From contig JBDHVC010000005.1 in NCBI GenBank assembly GCA_039809495.1, forward strand, positions 82,511 to 146,510: a stretch of DNA of 64,000 nucleotides. The letters run 5' to 3'. Origin of the DNA: JAFLCL01 sp039809495 (lineage in GTDB: Bacteria; Myxococcota_A; Polyangia; Polyangiales; Sandaracinaceae). Position numbers and translations under genes: made by a program. Under the pieces are notes generated by a model that searched no databases, was not told the origin of the DNA, and saw nothing but the letters and a program-made list of their open reading frames with translations. This document shows, one piece after another, positions 25,617 through 34,793 of the stretch (the first letter of the stretch is position 1; every line of letters starts with the position of its first letter).

Positions 25617-26783
25617 CCGCAAGGCGTGCCGGAACACGAAGAGCCCGGAGAGGATCTTGGGCGCGAAGAAGGTGCTCTTCTCCGGCATGACGATCTCCGG
25701 ATCCGAGAGCCCGGCGTCCGCCACCGCCACGAGCTCGTCGATCGACACGGGGTGGAGCGCGATGGCGAGCTCGTAGTCGCCTCGATCCACGGCCTCCTTC
25801 ATCGCGTCGAGCTGCGACTCCGGGTAGTAGTCGAAGTGCCTCGGGTCCGCGATCATCGAGTGATCGAGGCCGAGCGCCGGGTAGAGCTCGCGCTCGAGGA
25901 TCGAGCAGTCGAGGCGCCCGACGACGTCCGACGGCACCTCCTTCGCGTCGAGCTGGAAGCACCCTCCGCGCGTGTAGATGGCGAAGGTGTGCTTGGGCGG
26001 CGTCGCGAACGTGTCGCTCGCTCGGAGCGCGAGCGAGGCGCGCGCCTCGTCGAAGCGCCTCGTGCCGCGGACGACGCGATCGTAGGCCTGGATGCGCGCG
26101 TTCTCCGTGACGTAGACGAGCATGTGCGTCTGCCCGTTCCGGAGCGACGCGTGGTAGCGGTGGTGTCCATCGGCGATGTAGAAGGGCTCCCGCGCGAGCA
26201 CCTCGCGGATCGCCGCGCCCTCCGCGCTCGCCTCCGTCACGCGAAAGACCCGCGAGCGGATGCCGTGGAGATCGTTGAGGCCCCCGAGGTCGGTCGTGAA
26301 GTCGTAGAGCGGCTGGCTCACGCGGCTCACGCGGGCGAGCACCTCGAGCAGCGGCGCGCGCGTCAGCGCGAAGACGGGCCCGAACGTGTGCCCGGTGGCG
26401 CGCGCGAGCGCGACGCGGCCCTTCACCTTGTCGTCGAAGGTCTTCTCGTGGCGGATGATCTGGTGGGCCTCGTAGGGCGTGACCTCGGCGGCGACGAAGA
26501 CCCCCACGCGCGTCTCGTCCGCGCCCGTCGGCCCCCGATAGCGCTGCTCATAGACGTAGTAGGCCGGCTCCTCGTCGGGGACGAGCGCCCCCTCGCGCCG
26601 GAGCCGCTCGAACGCGCCGACGGGATCGCTCCCGAGCGTGACGTGGAAGAGCGAGAGCGGCTCCGCCTCGAGGCGCGCGTGGAGCGCGCTGCCCGGCTTG
26701 ATGACGTCGTAGGGGGGCGCGGTCACCCGCGCGACGAGCGATGGAGCGGGGCGCAAGCCCACGAGACCTTGCGTAGCGACCAT
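25614..26783 (-). CDS. DUF1015 family protein
   Basis: 389 residues. Family hallmarks: VTAPPYDVI near the N-terminus, HQIIRHEKTFDD, ADGHHRYHASL, and the C-terminal MPEKSTFFAPKILSGLF. The reaction of this widely distributed bacterial family is not established to my knowledge. Soluble, no signal peptide. A TACGAA hexamer is 5 bases before the ATG. Follows the two-TM protein gene by 28 bases on the same strand. Confidence 0.85.
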   Translation of the reverse strand: MVATQGLVGLRPAPSLVARVTAPPYDVIKPGSALHARLEAEPLSLFHVTLGSDPVGAFERLRREGALVPDEEPAYYVYEQRYRGPTGADETRVGVFVAAEVTPYEAHQIIRHEKTFDDKVKGRVALARATGHTFGPVFALTRAPLLEVLARVSRVSQPLYDFTTDLGGLNDLHGIRSRVFRVTEASAEGAAIREVLAREPFYIADGHHRYHASLRNGQTHMLVYVTENARIQAYDRVVRGTRRFDEARASLALRASDTFATPPKHTFAIYTRGGCFQLDAKEVPSDVVGRLDCSILERELYPALGLDHSMIADPRHFDYYPESQLDAMKEAVDRGDYELAIALHPVSIDELVAVADAGLSDPEIVMPEKSTFFAPKILSGLFVFRHALR

Positions 26784-26788
26784 GGGGC

Positions 26789-26794
26789 TTCGTA
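26789..26794 (-). promoter_or_regulatory. candidate -10 hexamer 5 bases before the DUF1015 start
   Basis: TACGAA on the minus strand, 5 bases before ATG 26783; one of the set of start-proximal hexamers. Confidence 0.25.
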
Positions 26795-26811
26795 CCACGC
26801 CCCCGCGCCGT

Positions 26812-27774
26812 TCAGGCGAAGGCTTCGACCTGCTCCTCGCGGAGGCCACCGACCGCCATCCGGATCCAGGGCGTGAGGCTCGGGAGCTGGCCCTCGCGCG
26901 CCTCGAGCGAGGCGCCCTCGTCCGTGCGCCGGAACGCGTCGAGGGCGCCGAGCGCGCGGGCGGCGAGCGCCCACCGCGAGCGCGCGGCCTCGAGGGCCTC
27001 CCGCTCGCGGGCGCTCCGCTCCCGCGCGAACCACGCGTCGAGCACCCGCTGGCGTCGCCGCCGCTCGGCGACCCGCCGCGCGAGCGCCGCGACGAGCGCC
27101 GTCGCGGCGAGCGCGAGCAGCGCGAGGACGATCGCGCTCCGCGCCACCCCCGCCGCGACCACGGCGATCGCGGTGATCGCGAAGAACCAAGCGAGGAACC
27201 CACCGCCGAGCAGCGCCCACGCAGACGGCGCGCGCTCGACGCGCCCCCTCCGCGCGCTCTCCTCGAGGAGGGGGCGGAGGGGAGCGCCCTCGGGCGGCGC
27301 GGCGGCCTCGGCCGGCTCGTAGTCGGGGTGCGCCGAGCGTAGCCGCGCGACCAGCGCGTCGAGGCCGTCGGGGAAGGGCTCCGCGAGCGTGCGGTCCAGC
27401 GCCTCGAGCCGGCGCTCCACATCGAGCAGGCGCTCCGCGAGCTCCGCGCGGCTCGAGACGCGCTCCGGCGCCTCGTGGGAGGCCGCGAGGAACGCCTCCT
27501 CGAGCGCGGCGCGGCGGCGCGCGAGCGCGATCCACGCCTCGAGCCCCGCGAGCTCATGGCTCGAGGCCCGCTCCTCGCCCTCGCGCCTCATCTGCTCCGC
27601 GCGCCGACGAAGCGCGAGCGCCTCGGGGCTCCTCAGCCCAGCCCGATCGAGCGCGGCGAGCGCCGCGAGCCCCGCGAGCCAGAGCCCTCCAGGGGCGTGC
27701 GCGAAGGAGCGCGCCGCGAACGCGAGCGCCCGCTCGAGCTCCGCGAGCGTCTCCTCGGGCTCACGTCGGCGCAT
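26812..27774 (-). CDS. two-TM membrane protein with flanking coiled coils
   Basis: 320 residues. Glu/Arg/Ala-rich helices (about 1-170) with coiled-coil character, then two closely spaced membrane segments (LLGGGFLAWFFAITAIAVVAAGV and IVLALLALAATALVAAL), then another charged helix region. No recognised family. Its ATG at 27774 overlaps the end of pepP by 14 bases, so it is probably expressed with pepP and the DUF1015 gene. Confidence 0.65.
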   Translation of the reverse strand: MRRREPEETLAELERALAFAARSFAHAPGGLWLAGLAALAALDRAGLRSPEALALRRRAEQMRREGEERASSHELAGLEAWIALARRRAALEEAFLAASHEAPERVSSRAELAERLLDVERRLEALDRTLAEPFPDGLDALVARLRSAHPDYEPAEAAAPPEGAPLRPLLEESARRGRVERAPSAWALLGGGFLAWFFAITAIAVVAAGVARSAIVLALLALAATALVAALARRVAERRRRQRVLDAWFARERSAREREALEAARSRWALAARALGALDAFRRTDEGASLEAREGQLPSLTPWIRMAVGGLREEQVEAFA

Positions 27775-29191
27775 GGGGGACGGGGTCCTCGCGCGCCGCC
27801 AGGTAGGCCTCGATCGCGTCGATCCCCTTCGGGATGGCGCGCGTGAGCACCTCGACGCCGCCCTCGGTGACGAGCACGTCGTCCTCGATGCGGATCCCGA
27901 TCCCGCGGTAGCGCTCCGCCTCGGGCGCGAGCGCGACGCCGCTCCCCACGTAGAGCCCAGGCTCGATCGTCAGCACCATCCCGGGCTCGAGCACGCGCGC
28001 TCTCCGCTCGACGCTCGTCGCGTCCTCGCGCTCGAACACGAAGTACGCGCCGACGTCGTGGACGTCCATGCCGAGCCAGTGCGAGGTGCGGTGCATGTAG
28101 ATCGGCTTGTAGCGCTCCTCGCGGAGCGCCTCCTCGATCGGCCCCTCGATGAGCCCGAGCGCGATGGCTCCCTCGGTCAAGGCGCGGAGCGCGACGCGGT
28201 GGATCGCCTCGATCGTCGTCCCCGGTCGCACGGCGGCGATCGCCTGCTCCTCGGCGGCGAGCACCACCTCGTAGAGCTGCCGCTGCGCGTCGCTGAAGCG
28301 CCCCGAGATCGGGAAGGTCCGCGTCACGTCGGCGGCGTAACCGTCGAGCTCGGCGCCCGCGTCGATGAGGAGCAGCTCGTCCGCCTCCATGCGACGATCG
28401 TTCGCGACGTAGTGGAGGATCGTCGCGTTCGGGCCCGAGCCGACGATCGACTCGTAGGCGGGGCGACGCGCGCCGTGTCGCCGAAAGGCGCGATCGAGCT
28501 CCGCCTCGACCTCATACTCGTGGACGCCCGGGCGCGCGACGCGCATCGCCGCGAGGTGCGCCTCGCGCGTCGCCTCGATCGCGCGACGCATCGCGTCGAG
28601 CTCGAAGGGGCTCTTCACGAGCCGCATCGGGTGCACCGCCTCCGCGAGATCGACGATCGCGGTGGGAGCGAGGACGCCGAGGCGCTGCCTGCGGCGCGTC
28701 GTCTCGCGCGCGCCGAGCACGATCGCGTCGATCTCCGGATCGCGCCCGAGCGCGAAGTGCAGGCGACGCGCGTTCTCGAGGTAGGAGGGGAGCCGCGCGC
28801 CGAGCTCCGCGATGGGGAAGACCGCGTCCGCGTCGAAGCACGCCTTCGCGCCCTCGATCCCCGAGCGCGGTCCGTCCCACGTCTCGCGCTCCGGATCCCT
28901 CGGGCGCACGAAGAGCACGAAGCGATGCTCGGGGTGGACGCTCGAGAGGATCGCGAGCGCCGACGGCTCCTCGAAGCCCGTCAGGTAGAAGAAGTCGGAG
29001 TCCTGCCGGTAGGGGTGCTCGACGTCGTTGTTCCGCACGTGGGTCGGCGCCGCGGCCACGACCAGCACGTCCCCCGGGATCGACGCGAGGAGCGCGGCGC
29101 GCCGCCGCCGCAGCTCGTCGCGGTGGGCCGCGGTCTTCGCCAGCCGTCTCACGCTCTCGGGGAGCTCCGTCTGCGTCGTCATCGCGGCCAT
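27761..29191 (-). CDS. pepP: Xaa-Pro aminopeptidase (aminopeptidase P)
   Basis: Releases N-terminal residues ahead of proline. 476 residues. The N-terminal creatinase-like domain (RNNDVEHPYRQDSDFFYLTGF) is followed by the pita-bread catalytic domain with metal ligands Asp (LLIDAGAELDGYAADVTRTFP, both Asp), His (TSHWLGMDVHDVG), Glu (LTIEPGLY) and Glu (IRIEDDVLVTEGG). Start ATG 29191 (MAAMTT); a second ATG at 29182 is possible. Confidence 0.94.
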   Translation of the reverse strand: MAAMTTQTELPESVRRLAKTAAHRDELRRRRAALLASIPGDVLVVAAAPTHVRNNDVEHPYRQDSDFFYLTGFEEPSALAILSSVHPEHRFVLFVRPRDPERETWDGPRSGIEGAKACFDADAVFPIAELGARLPSYLENARRLHFALGRDPEIDAIVLGARETTRRRQRLGVLAPTAIVDLAEAVHPMRLVKSPFELDAMRRAIEATREAHLAAMRVARPGVHEYEVEAELDRAFRRHGARRPAYESIVGSGPNATILHYVANDRRMEADELLLIDAGAELDGYAADVTRTFPISGRFSDAQRQLYEVVLAAEEQAIAAVRPGTTIEAIHRVALRALTEGAIALGLIEGPIEEALREERYKPIYMHRTSHWLGMDVHDVGAYFVFEREDATSVERRARVLEPGMVLTIEPGLYVGSGVALAPEAERYRGIGIRIEDDVLVTEGGVEVLTRAIPKGIDAIEAYLAAREDPVPHAPT

Positions 29192-29210
29192 TCGACCAAA
29201 GCGGCGCGCC

Positions 29211-30665
29211 TCACGCAACCGCGCGATCGGCGAGGCGCTCACGGTAGAACGCGCTCGCCACCCGCGCGCTCGGCGCGGGCTCGCTCTCCCCCCCGAGCTC
29301 CTCGATCCACGCCTCGGCGCCGAGGCTCGCGCCGCGCGCGGCCGCGCCGTCGATGACCGCCGCGGTGCGCGGGTTTCGGAAGAAGTCCTCGTCGTACCGA
29401 TCGCGGAGCGCGAGGTAGAGGGTCGGCGCGAGCGTCGCGGCGCGCGCGAGGCGCGCGAGGTGAGGGGTCGGGTCGAACGAGAGGAGGCTCGACCTCGCGC
29501 CCGGGAAGGGCTCGGCCCCGAGCGCACGCGCGCCGAGGGCGTCGAGCGCCTCGTCGCCCGGCGCCTGCCCCCTGAGCGCGAGGCGCGCGAGCGTGAGCCG
29601 AGCGCCCGCGAGGACGAGGTAGCTCGCGACGGCGCGGAGCGTCCGCGCCTCGCTCGCCTCGAGGCCGAGCGAGGCGCGAAGGAAGGTCGGCGAGGTCATG
29701 AAGAGCGTCGTGAGCGCGCCGATGAGCGGTGGACACGAGGCGAAGGGCGCGAAGCGGTGCTCGGCGCCGAGCGCCGGCGAGCTCCGCGCGAACGCGAGCC
29801 CGCGCCCGAGCCCCTCGATCGTCGCGAGGGACGAGGCGAGGCCGAGATCGAGCCGAGAGAGCCCGAGGAGGACCCGGCGGGGCGGATCGAGCAGCAGGAT
29901 CCGGGCGCCGACGCGGAGCTCGTCGTGCCGCGCGAGCCCGAGCCGCGCGCCCACCATGGCGTCGAAGCCGATCGGGCCGAGCGCTCGCGCCAGCAGGGGG
30001 ACGCGATCCCGCTCTCGGAGGAGGCGATCGAGGCTCGACGCGCGCAGGACGGCGAGCGGCGTCGTGGGCGATGAGGACGTCCCGCGACCCCGAGCGCGGA
30101 GCCCGAGCGCGTGGCTCGCGCGCGCATACGCCTCGCGCGCGGCGTCGTCGGTCGCCTCGAGCCACCCCTCGACGTCGACGGAGGCGGCCTCGGGGCGCGT
30201 CGCCCGCGCGAGGATCCCGCTCGCGAGCAGGTCCGCCTCTCCCGACACCTCGGCCGCCGCCCGCGCGCGCGCCTCGATCGCGGCGCCGAGAGGTCCGAGC
30301 CGCGCTGGCCAGCGCGCCTCGTCGCTCACGAGCTCGAGGAGCGAGCGCGTCTCGCCGTCGATCACGAGCCGCTCATCGACGCGCGGCGCGGAGCCTGCGC
30401 GTCGGCGCGCCGCGAGCTCCTCGCGCGCGGCGTCCGCGAGGTGGGTGAGGAAGGCGCGCTCGTCGGCGGGCTCGATCGCGCCGGCCTCGACGAGCGTGGC
30501 GAGGAGCTCACGCGCCTCCCCCGTGCCGAGCGCGGCGCGCTCGCGCGACGACGAGGGCGGCGCGTCCTCGCCCGCCCAGCGCGCCCGCTCGGCCTGCGCC
30601 GCGGCGCGACGCCAGGCGATGACGAGGTGGCGAAGCCTCGCGAGGGGCACCATGAGCGCGACCAT
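29211..30665 (-). CDS. hypothetical protein, mostly helical
   Basis: 484 residues from ATG 30665 (MVALMVPLARLRH). Rich in Ala, Arg and Leu; helical repeats throughout. Conserved-looking segments are REAYARASHALGLR, GPIGFDAMVGARLGL, ASCPPLIGALTTLFMTSPTF and a C-terminal YDEDFFRNPRTAAVIDG. I do not recognise it; the last segment recalls helical peptidase-like folds, but there is no HExxH metal motif, so an enzymatic role is unsupported. pepP follows after 19 bases on the same strand. Confidence 0.6.
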   Translation of the reverse strand: MVALMVPLARLRHLVIAWRRAAAQAERARWAGEDAPPSSSRERAALGTGEARELLATLVEAGAIEPADERAFLTHLADAAREELAARRRAGSAPRVDERLVIDGETRSLLELVSDEARWPARLGPLGAAIEARARAAAEVSGEADLLASGILARATRPEAASVDVEGWLEATDDAAREAYARASHALGLRARGRGTSSSPTTPLAVLRASSLDRLLRERDRVPLLARALGPIGFDAMVGARLGLARHDELRVGARILLLDPPRRVLLGLSRLDLGLASSLATIEGLGRGLAFARSSPALGAEHRFAPFASCPPLIGALTTLFMTSPTFLRASLGLEASEARTLRAVASYLVLAGARLTLARLALRGQAPGDEALDALGARALGAEPFPGARSSLLSFDPTPHLARLARAATLAPTLYLALRDRYDEDFFRNPRTAAVIDGAAARGASLGAEAWIEELGGESEPAPSARVASAFYRERLADRAVA

Positions 30666-30766
30666 AGCGAAGAGCGCCTCGCGCGCCACGCGATCCGCGC
30701 CGCGGGCCGCTCGGCGGCGGCGCGCGCGGGGCACCTGGAATTTGCGTCGCCATGCGGTGCGCCCGC

Positions 30767-30772
30767 TACGAT
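30767..30772 (+). promoter_or_regulatory. candidate -10 hexamer 6 bases before a GTG start
   Basis: TACGAT, then 6 bases, then GTG 30779; this supports the GTG rather than the upstream ATG 30752 as start of the next gene. Confidence 0.35.
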
Positions 30773-30778
30773 CGGGCC

Positions 30779-31207
30779 GTGCTCCCCGCGCCGCGGCTCA
30801 AGCCCCCGATGCCCGTCCGACCCCGCGCCCTCGTCGCTCGACGCGCGCGGGCCGTGCTCGCGCCGCTCGCCGACGACGCGCTCTTCGTCTTCGCGGAGGT
30901 GCTCGGCGAGGGCCGCGCGAGCGGCTCGACGTACTTCGGCACGACGCTGATCACGATCGATCTCGCTCGCCTCGGCGTGCGCACGAGCGAGGACGCGCGC
31001 GACGTCCTCGAGGCAGCGGAGCGATCGGTGCGCGTGCGCCTGCGCGCGATGCGCCTCGGGCTGAGCGACGCCCTGCGCCGGATCCCGAGGCCGCCGCGGG
31101 GCGCGGCGCGCATCTCCACGTCGATCCGCCTCGACGGCGGACGGCTGCTCCTCGATGTCGACCTCGAGCTGCCGATCGAGCTACCTTCCTCGGCCGTCGG
31201 TGAGTGA
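30779..31207 (+). CDS. small hypothetical protein
   Basis: 142 residues from GTG 30779. Begins with a Pro/Arg-rich stretch, then LAPLADDALFVFAEVLGEGRASGSTYFGTTLITIDLARL and a C-terminal RLDGGRLLLDVDLELPIEL strand pair. No family recognised. The stop lies just upstream of the MerR-TPR gene, and its end overlaps a possible GTG start of that gene, so the two may be coupled. Divergent from the helical protein gene. Confidence 0.5.
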   Translation: MLPAPRLKPPMPVRPRALVARRARAVLAPLADDALFVFAEVLGEGRASGSTYFGTTLITIDLARLGVRTSEDARDVLEAAERSVRVRLRAMRLGLSDALRRIPRPPRGAARISTSIRLDGGRLLLDVDLELPIELPSSAVGE

Positions 31208-31214
31208 CGAGCGC

Positions 31215-32279
31215 ATGGATCGACCCATGGGAGCGGCCCGCGACAAGACCAACGTGATCCACGTCGACTTCGGGCGCGGCGCGCGACGCGCGCGCGACGG
31301 TGCGTCGAGCTCGAGCGCGGCGAGCCCGCCCGATCGCGGCTCGACCGAGCCCGAGGCGAGCGCGAGGGAGCCCGCGGCGACCGCGCGACGTCGCGATCCG
31401 ACCGCCGACCTCTTCACGCGCGCCGAGGTCTCCCGCCTCTTCGCGCTCCCGGAGAGCCGCCTCCGGTACTGGGAGAAGACAGGCTTCCTCTCCCCCTCGG
31501 GTGGCACGGCGCGCAAGCTCTACACCTTCCAGGATCTCATCGGCCTCCGCGCCGCGAAGTCGCTGATCGAGCGGGGCACCCCGCTCCGGCGCGTGCGCCG
31601 ATCGATCGACTCGCTCCGCACGACGCTCCCGCACGTGATCCGCCCGCTCGCCGAGCTCCGGATCTCGTCCGAGGGGGATCGGCTCGTCGTCCAGACCGAT
31701 CGCACGAAGTGGGAGCCGACGAGCGGCCAGCTCGTCCTCGACTTCGACGTGCGCGATCTGCGCGACGAGGTCGTCCGCGTGCTGCGACCCCACCAGCGCG
31801 ACTCGGCGCGCCGCCGCGGGGCCTACGAGGCCTACCTCGAGGGCTCTCGCCTCGACGGCGATCCCGCGACGATCGATCGCGCGGAGGCGTGCTATCGACG
31901 CGCCGTCGAGCTCGACCCGAGCTTCGGCCACGCGCTCACGAACCTCGGCAACCTGCGCTTTCGGCGCGGCGCCACGGCGGAGGCGATCGCGCTCTATCGG
32001 CGCGCCCTCGAGGCCGATCCCGCCCAGCCCGAGGCCCACTACAACCTCGGCTTCATCGCGTCCGAGCGGGGCGATCACGCGAGCGCCGCCCGGTCGTTCG
32101 AGGCGGCGCTCGAGAGCGACCCCGCCTTCGCGGACGCCCACTTCAACCTCGCGATGACGCTCGACGCGCTCGGTCGAGCCGCCGAGGCGCGCGCGCACTG
32201 GTCGAGCTACCTCGCCCTCGATCCGACGGGCGAGTGGGCCGAGGTCGCGCGGAAGCGGCTCGCCCGCGAGCGCGACTGA
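31215..32279 (+). CDS. MerR-type DNA-binding domain fused to TPR repeats
   Basis: 354 residues. After a ~65-residue low-complexity leader, a MerR winged-helix motif is clear: FTRAEVSRLFALPESRLRYWEKTGFLSPSG and KLYTFQDLIGLRAAKSLIERG. A linker follows and then at least four TPRs (AEACYRRAVELDPSFGHALTNLGNL; AIALYRRALEADPAQPEAHYNLGFI; SFEAALESDPAFADAHFNLAM). TPRs replace the usual effector-binding dimer helix, so it probably senses a protein partner. Start ATG 31215; GTG 31200 is an alternative. No target gene is evident nearby. Confidence 0.8.
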   Translation: MDRPMGAARDKTNVIHVDFGRGARRARDGASSSSAASPPDRGSTEPEASAREPAATARRRDPTADLFTRAEVSRLFALPESRLRYWEKTGFLSPSGGTARKLYTFQDLIGLRAAKSLIERGTPLRRVRRSIDSLRTTLPHVIRPLAELRISSEGDRLVVQTDRTKWEPTSGQLVLDFDVRDLRDEVVRVLRPHQRDSARRRGAYEAYLEGSRLDGDPATIDRAEACYRRAVELDPSFGHALTNLGNLRFRRGATAEAIALYRRALEADPAQPEAHYNLGFIASERGDHASAARSFEAALESDPAFADAHFNLAMTLDALGRAAEARAHWSSYLALDPTGEWAEVARKRLARERD

Positions 32280-32288
32280 GAGCCCGAC

Positions 32289-32329
32289 TGACAGCGCGCC
32301 TCACGCGACGTGATCCGCCCCGCGGAGGC
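32289..32329 (+). repeat. isolated head of the dispersed element
   Basis: TGACAGCGCGCCTCACGCGA with the continuation to GCGGAGGC matches the second head at 38829 with a single change. Fills the 57-base convergent gap between the MerR-TPR gene and the L,D-transpeptidase gene. Confidence 0.65.
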
Positions 32330-32336
32330 AGTCGCG

Positions 32337-34532
32337 TCAGGCGCCCCCGGGCGCGGGCGCCGTGGGCACGCCGGCGTCGGGGCTCGGGAGCGCGGTGGGC
32401 GTCATCCGCCCTTGGCGCGAGATCGTGACCGCGGAGCCGTCCGGCAGGACGTACGCGCCGACGCTCGGGTCGAAGCGCGGGAGCGGCTCCTCGATCGGCG
32501 TCGAGCGCTCACCGCGGATGCGCCCCTCGAGGACGTTCACGGGGATCGGCGAGGCGAGCTGATAGACGTAGCCGCCCTGGGTCAGATCCATCCCGTAGGT
32601 GTTGCCGTCGATCTCCACGTCGCGATGGAAGGCGATGCGCTGCTGGCCGACGCGCGTGTGAGGGCGATGCGCGAGCATGAACGACATGAGCCGCACCGCG
32701 ATGTGGTTGTGCAGGCGATGGCAGCCGTGGGAGTGCCTGCGCATGATGCTCATGTAGTCGACGGAACCGTGGGTGCGGATCCCCTCGTCGCCGCGCAGGC
32801 TGAGCGAGCCGTCGTCGCGCTCGCGGTAGTTGATGTGGTAGGCGGCGACGAGCCCGTACGCCGACGCGTAGCTCGGCCCCGTCTCGTGGTAGTTCGGGCG
32901 ATAGGCGTCGCGGCCGCCGCGCCCCGTCCGCCGAAAGAGCGAGCGCGGCGGCGTCGACTCGGGGGGGATCCAGACGGGCGCGGCGACGATCTGGTGCCAG
33001 ACGACCGGCCCGACGGGCGAGTTCTTGTAGCGCCACCAGATCCGCCCATCGATCTGCTCGGACCGCCACCCGCCGATCGTCGTCCCGTAGCGCGCGAGGC
33101 GGATGCGCTGGCCGTTCCAGGTCGTGAGGATCGTGATCCGCGGACGACGCTCCACCGGCTGCGGGCGCTCGCGCCCCTGCTCGTCGAACGGGAATTCGTA
33201 CCAGACGTCGCCACGGTCGATCTCGACCGAGAGGTCCATGTCGGCCGTGTAGTAGTCGGGGAGCGTGGGCATCGTGAGCGCGACGGGGTGCGCCGCCTCG
33301 GGCCCGAGCTCGCCGAGGCTCTCGAGGAACGCGAGCGTCGACTCGGGCGTCTCGAGCCCGAACGCGCGGATCACGATGGCGCGGAGCTCCGCCTCGAGGT
33401 TCGGGAGGTCCCGCTCGGTCCCCGACGCGTCGCGGTAGCGGCCCGTCACGCTCCCGTCCTCGAGGACGCCCGCCGCGTGCATCGCCCGCTCGGTCAGGAC
33501 GCGGATCACGCCCTCTCGATCGCCCTCGAGCGGCGTCCGGCGGAGCTCCTCGAGCGTCTCGCGCCCGAGCGCGCCCCAGCCATACACCCGATGTCGACGC
33601 TCGAATTCCGCGAGCGCCTCGTGCGTCGCCCAGTCGAAGCCGCCGCGCGACCACTCGCCCTTGCCCTCGAAGTAGCCCTCGCACTCGAGGCGCGCCTGGA
33701 GCGCGCGGATCGCGCTCGCTTGCGGGGCGAGGCGGCGATACTCGGCGAGCCGCCGCGCCACGCGATCGTCGCGGATGCGCGAGGCGTCGATGTCCTCCAT
33801 GCGCTCGACGCCCTGCGCGCGCGCGAGCTCGCTCATCGCGCTCTCGAGCCCTCGGAACCGCCGCGCGAAGTCGCGGCCCGCGTTGCGGCTCTCGTACGCG
33901 ACGAACCCCGTGAAGGATCGGAGCGGCTCGAGATCGAGCGTCGCCTCGCAGGCGAGGTCGCGGGTGCGCTCCATGCGCGCGCGGAGCAGGCCGAGCGTCG
34001 GCATGATGCCGTAGATCTCGAGGTACTTGTCCTCCCGCGCGCGCTCGCCGTGGTAGTCGTTCGGGAACTCGCCGCGCGCGAGCGCGAGGTAGGTGCGGCG
34101 GTAGTCGTTCGGGCTCGGCGCCTCGGACTCCTGGTCGCGCTCGGAGAAGAGGTAGGGCGTCCACTCCTCGCCGAGATCGAGGACCATGAGCCCGTTCTCG
34201 CGCGCCGTCGCCGCGTCGACCTGACGCTCGGATCGGCCGTCCTCGTAGAGCGGCACGGGCGCGTGCATCGGCGGCGGTCGCGTGTCGACGACGCTCGCGT
34301 GCCCCTCGCCGCTCGGGGCGAGCGCCGCGTCGCCCTCCCCCTGCGCCTCGGGCTCGGCGCGCCCCGTCCCGGGCGCGGGCGAGGAGCGTTCGGTCGCGCC
34401 GCCCATCGCGTCGCGGCTCCCACAGCCACCGCCGACTGCGGCCGCGACGACGACGAAGAGCGCGGCGAGGCTCGTGAGCCCACGCGGCGCGCGCGAGGAG
34501 GAGGAGAGGTGGCTCGGCATGGGGGCGGTCAT
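32337..34532 (-). CDS. L,D-transpeptidase lipoprotein (YkuD catalytic domain)
   Basis: 731 residues from ATG 34532, with an AGGTG site 6 bases upstream. Signal peptide and lipobox VGGGC with Cys37. Middle region has a peptidoglycan-binding-like helix set (IRALQARLECEGYF...ALAEFERRHRVYGWGAL). The C-terminal catalytic part carries HGS...SHGCHRLHN, the HGx(14-17)SHGC signature, nucleophile Cys604. Such enzymes make 3-3 peptidoglycan cross-links or attach proteins to the wall in the periplasm. It is far longer than the typical ~300 residues because of a large N-terminal helical region. The convergent MerR-TPR gene ends 57 bases away. Confidence 0.85.
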   Translation of the reverse strand: MTAPMPSHLSSSSRAPRGLTSLAALFVVVAAAVGGGCGSRDAMGGATERSSPAPGTGRAEPEAQGEGDAALAPSGEGHASVVDTRPPPMHAPVPLYEDGRSERQVDAATARENGLMVLDLGEEWTPYLFSERDQESEAPSPNDYRRTYLALARGEFPNDYHGERAREDKYLEIYGIMPTLGLLRARMERTRDLACEATLDLEPLRSFTGFVAYESRNAGRDFARRFRGLESAMSELARAQGVERMEDIDASRIRDDRVARRLAEYRRLAPQASAIRALQARLECEGYFEGKGEWSRGGFDWATHEALAEFERRHRVYGWGALGRETLEELRRTPLEGDREGVIRVLTERAMHAAGVLEDGSVTGRYRDASGTERDLPNLEAELRAIVIRAFGLETPESTLAFLESLGELGPEAAHPVALTMPTLPDYYTADMDLSVEIDRGDVWYEFPFDEQGRERPQPVERRPRITILTTWNGQRIRLARYGTTIGGWRSEQIDGRIWWRYKNSPVGPVVWHQIVAAPVWIPPESTPPRSLFRRTGRGGRDAYRPNYHETGPSYASAYGLVAAYHINYRERDDGSLSLRGDEGIRTHGSVDYMSIMRRHSHGCHRLHNHIAVRLMSFMLAHRPHTRVGQQRIAFHRDVEIDGNTYGMDLTQGGYVYQLASPIPVNVLEGRIRGERSTPIEEPLPRFDPSVGAYVLPDGSAVTISRQGRMTPTALPSPDAGVPTAPAPGGA

Positions 34533-34621
34533 CGTCACACCTCGCTCGCCCCGCGGAGCGGAGGCCACTGAAGGTGCGTCCAGCACTCTTGAGGCAGCCG
34601 GACGAGCCACGCAAGTTTTCG

Positions 34622-34641
34622 GTCGGGCACGCACGCCCGAC
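34622..34641. terminator. hairpin in the TRAP/transpeptidase gap
   Basis: GTCGGGC-ACGCAC-GCCCGAC, 7 perfect base pairs with a 6-base loop. No T-run on either strand. The 261-base gap (34533-34793) holds this, the 34744 hairpin and presumably the transpeptidase promoter, which I cannot place. Confidence 0.4.
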
Positions 34642-34743
34642 GCTTTGCACGGTCGGTGCCGCTAGCGCGATCGCGACGCCTCACGCGGCGCGTGGAGGCC
34701 CTCGGCTCGCGCCTCGACGCGACGCGTGGGCGGCTGGCGACGC

Positions 34744-34773
34744 GAGCGTGGGCCAGGAGAGACGCCCACGCTC
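34744..34773 (-). terminator. 10-bp hairpin just after the TRAP gene stop
   Basis: GAGCGTGGGC and GCCCACGCTC form a perfect 10-bp stem around a 10-base loop, starting 21 bases beyond the TRAP stop. No T-run, so Rho-assisted termination or 3' protection is more likely. Confidence 0.55.
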
Positions 34774-34793
34774 GTCACGCGCGCGTCGTCACG

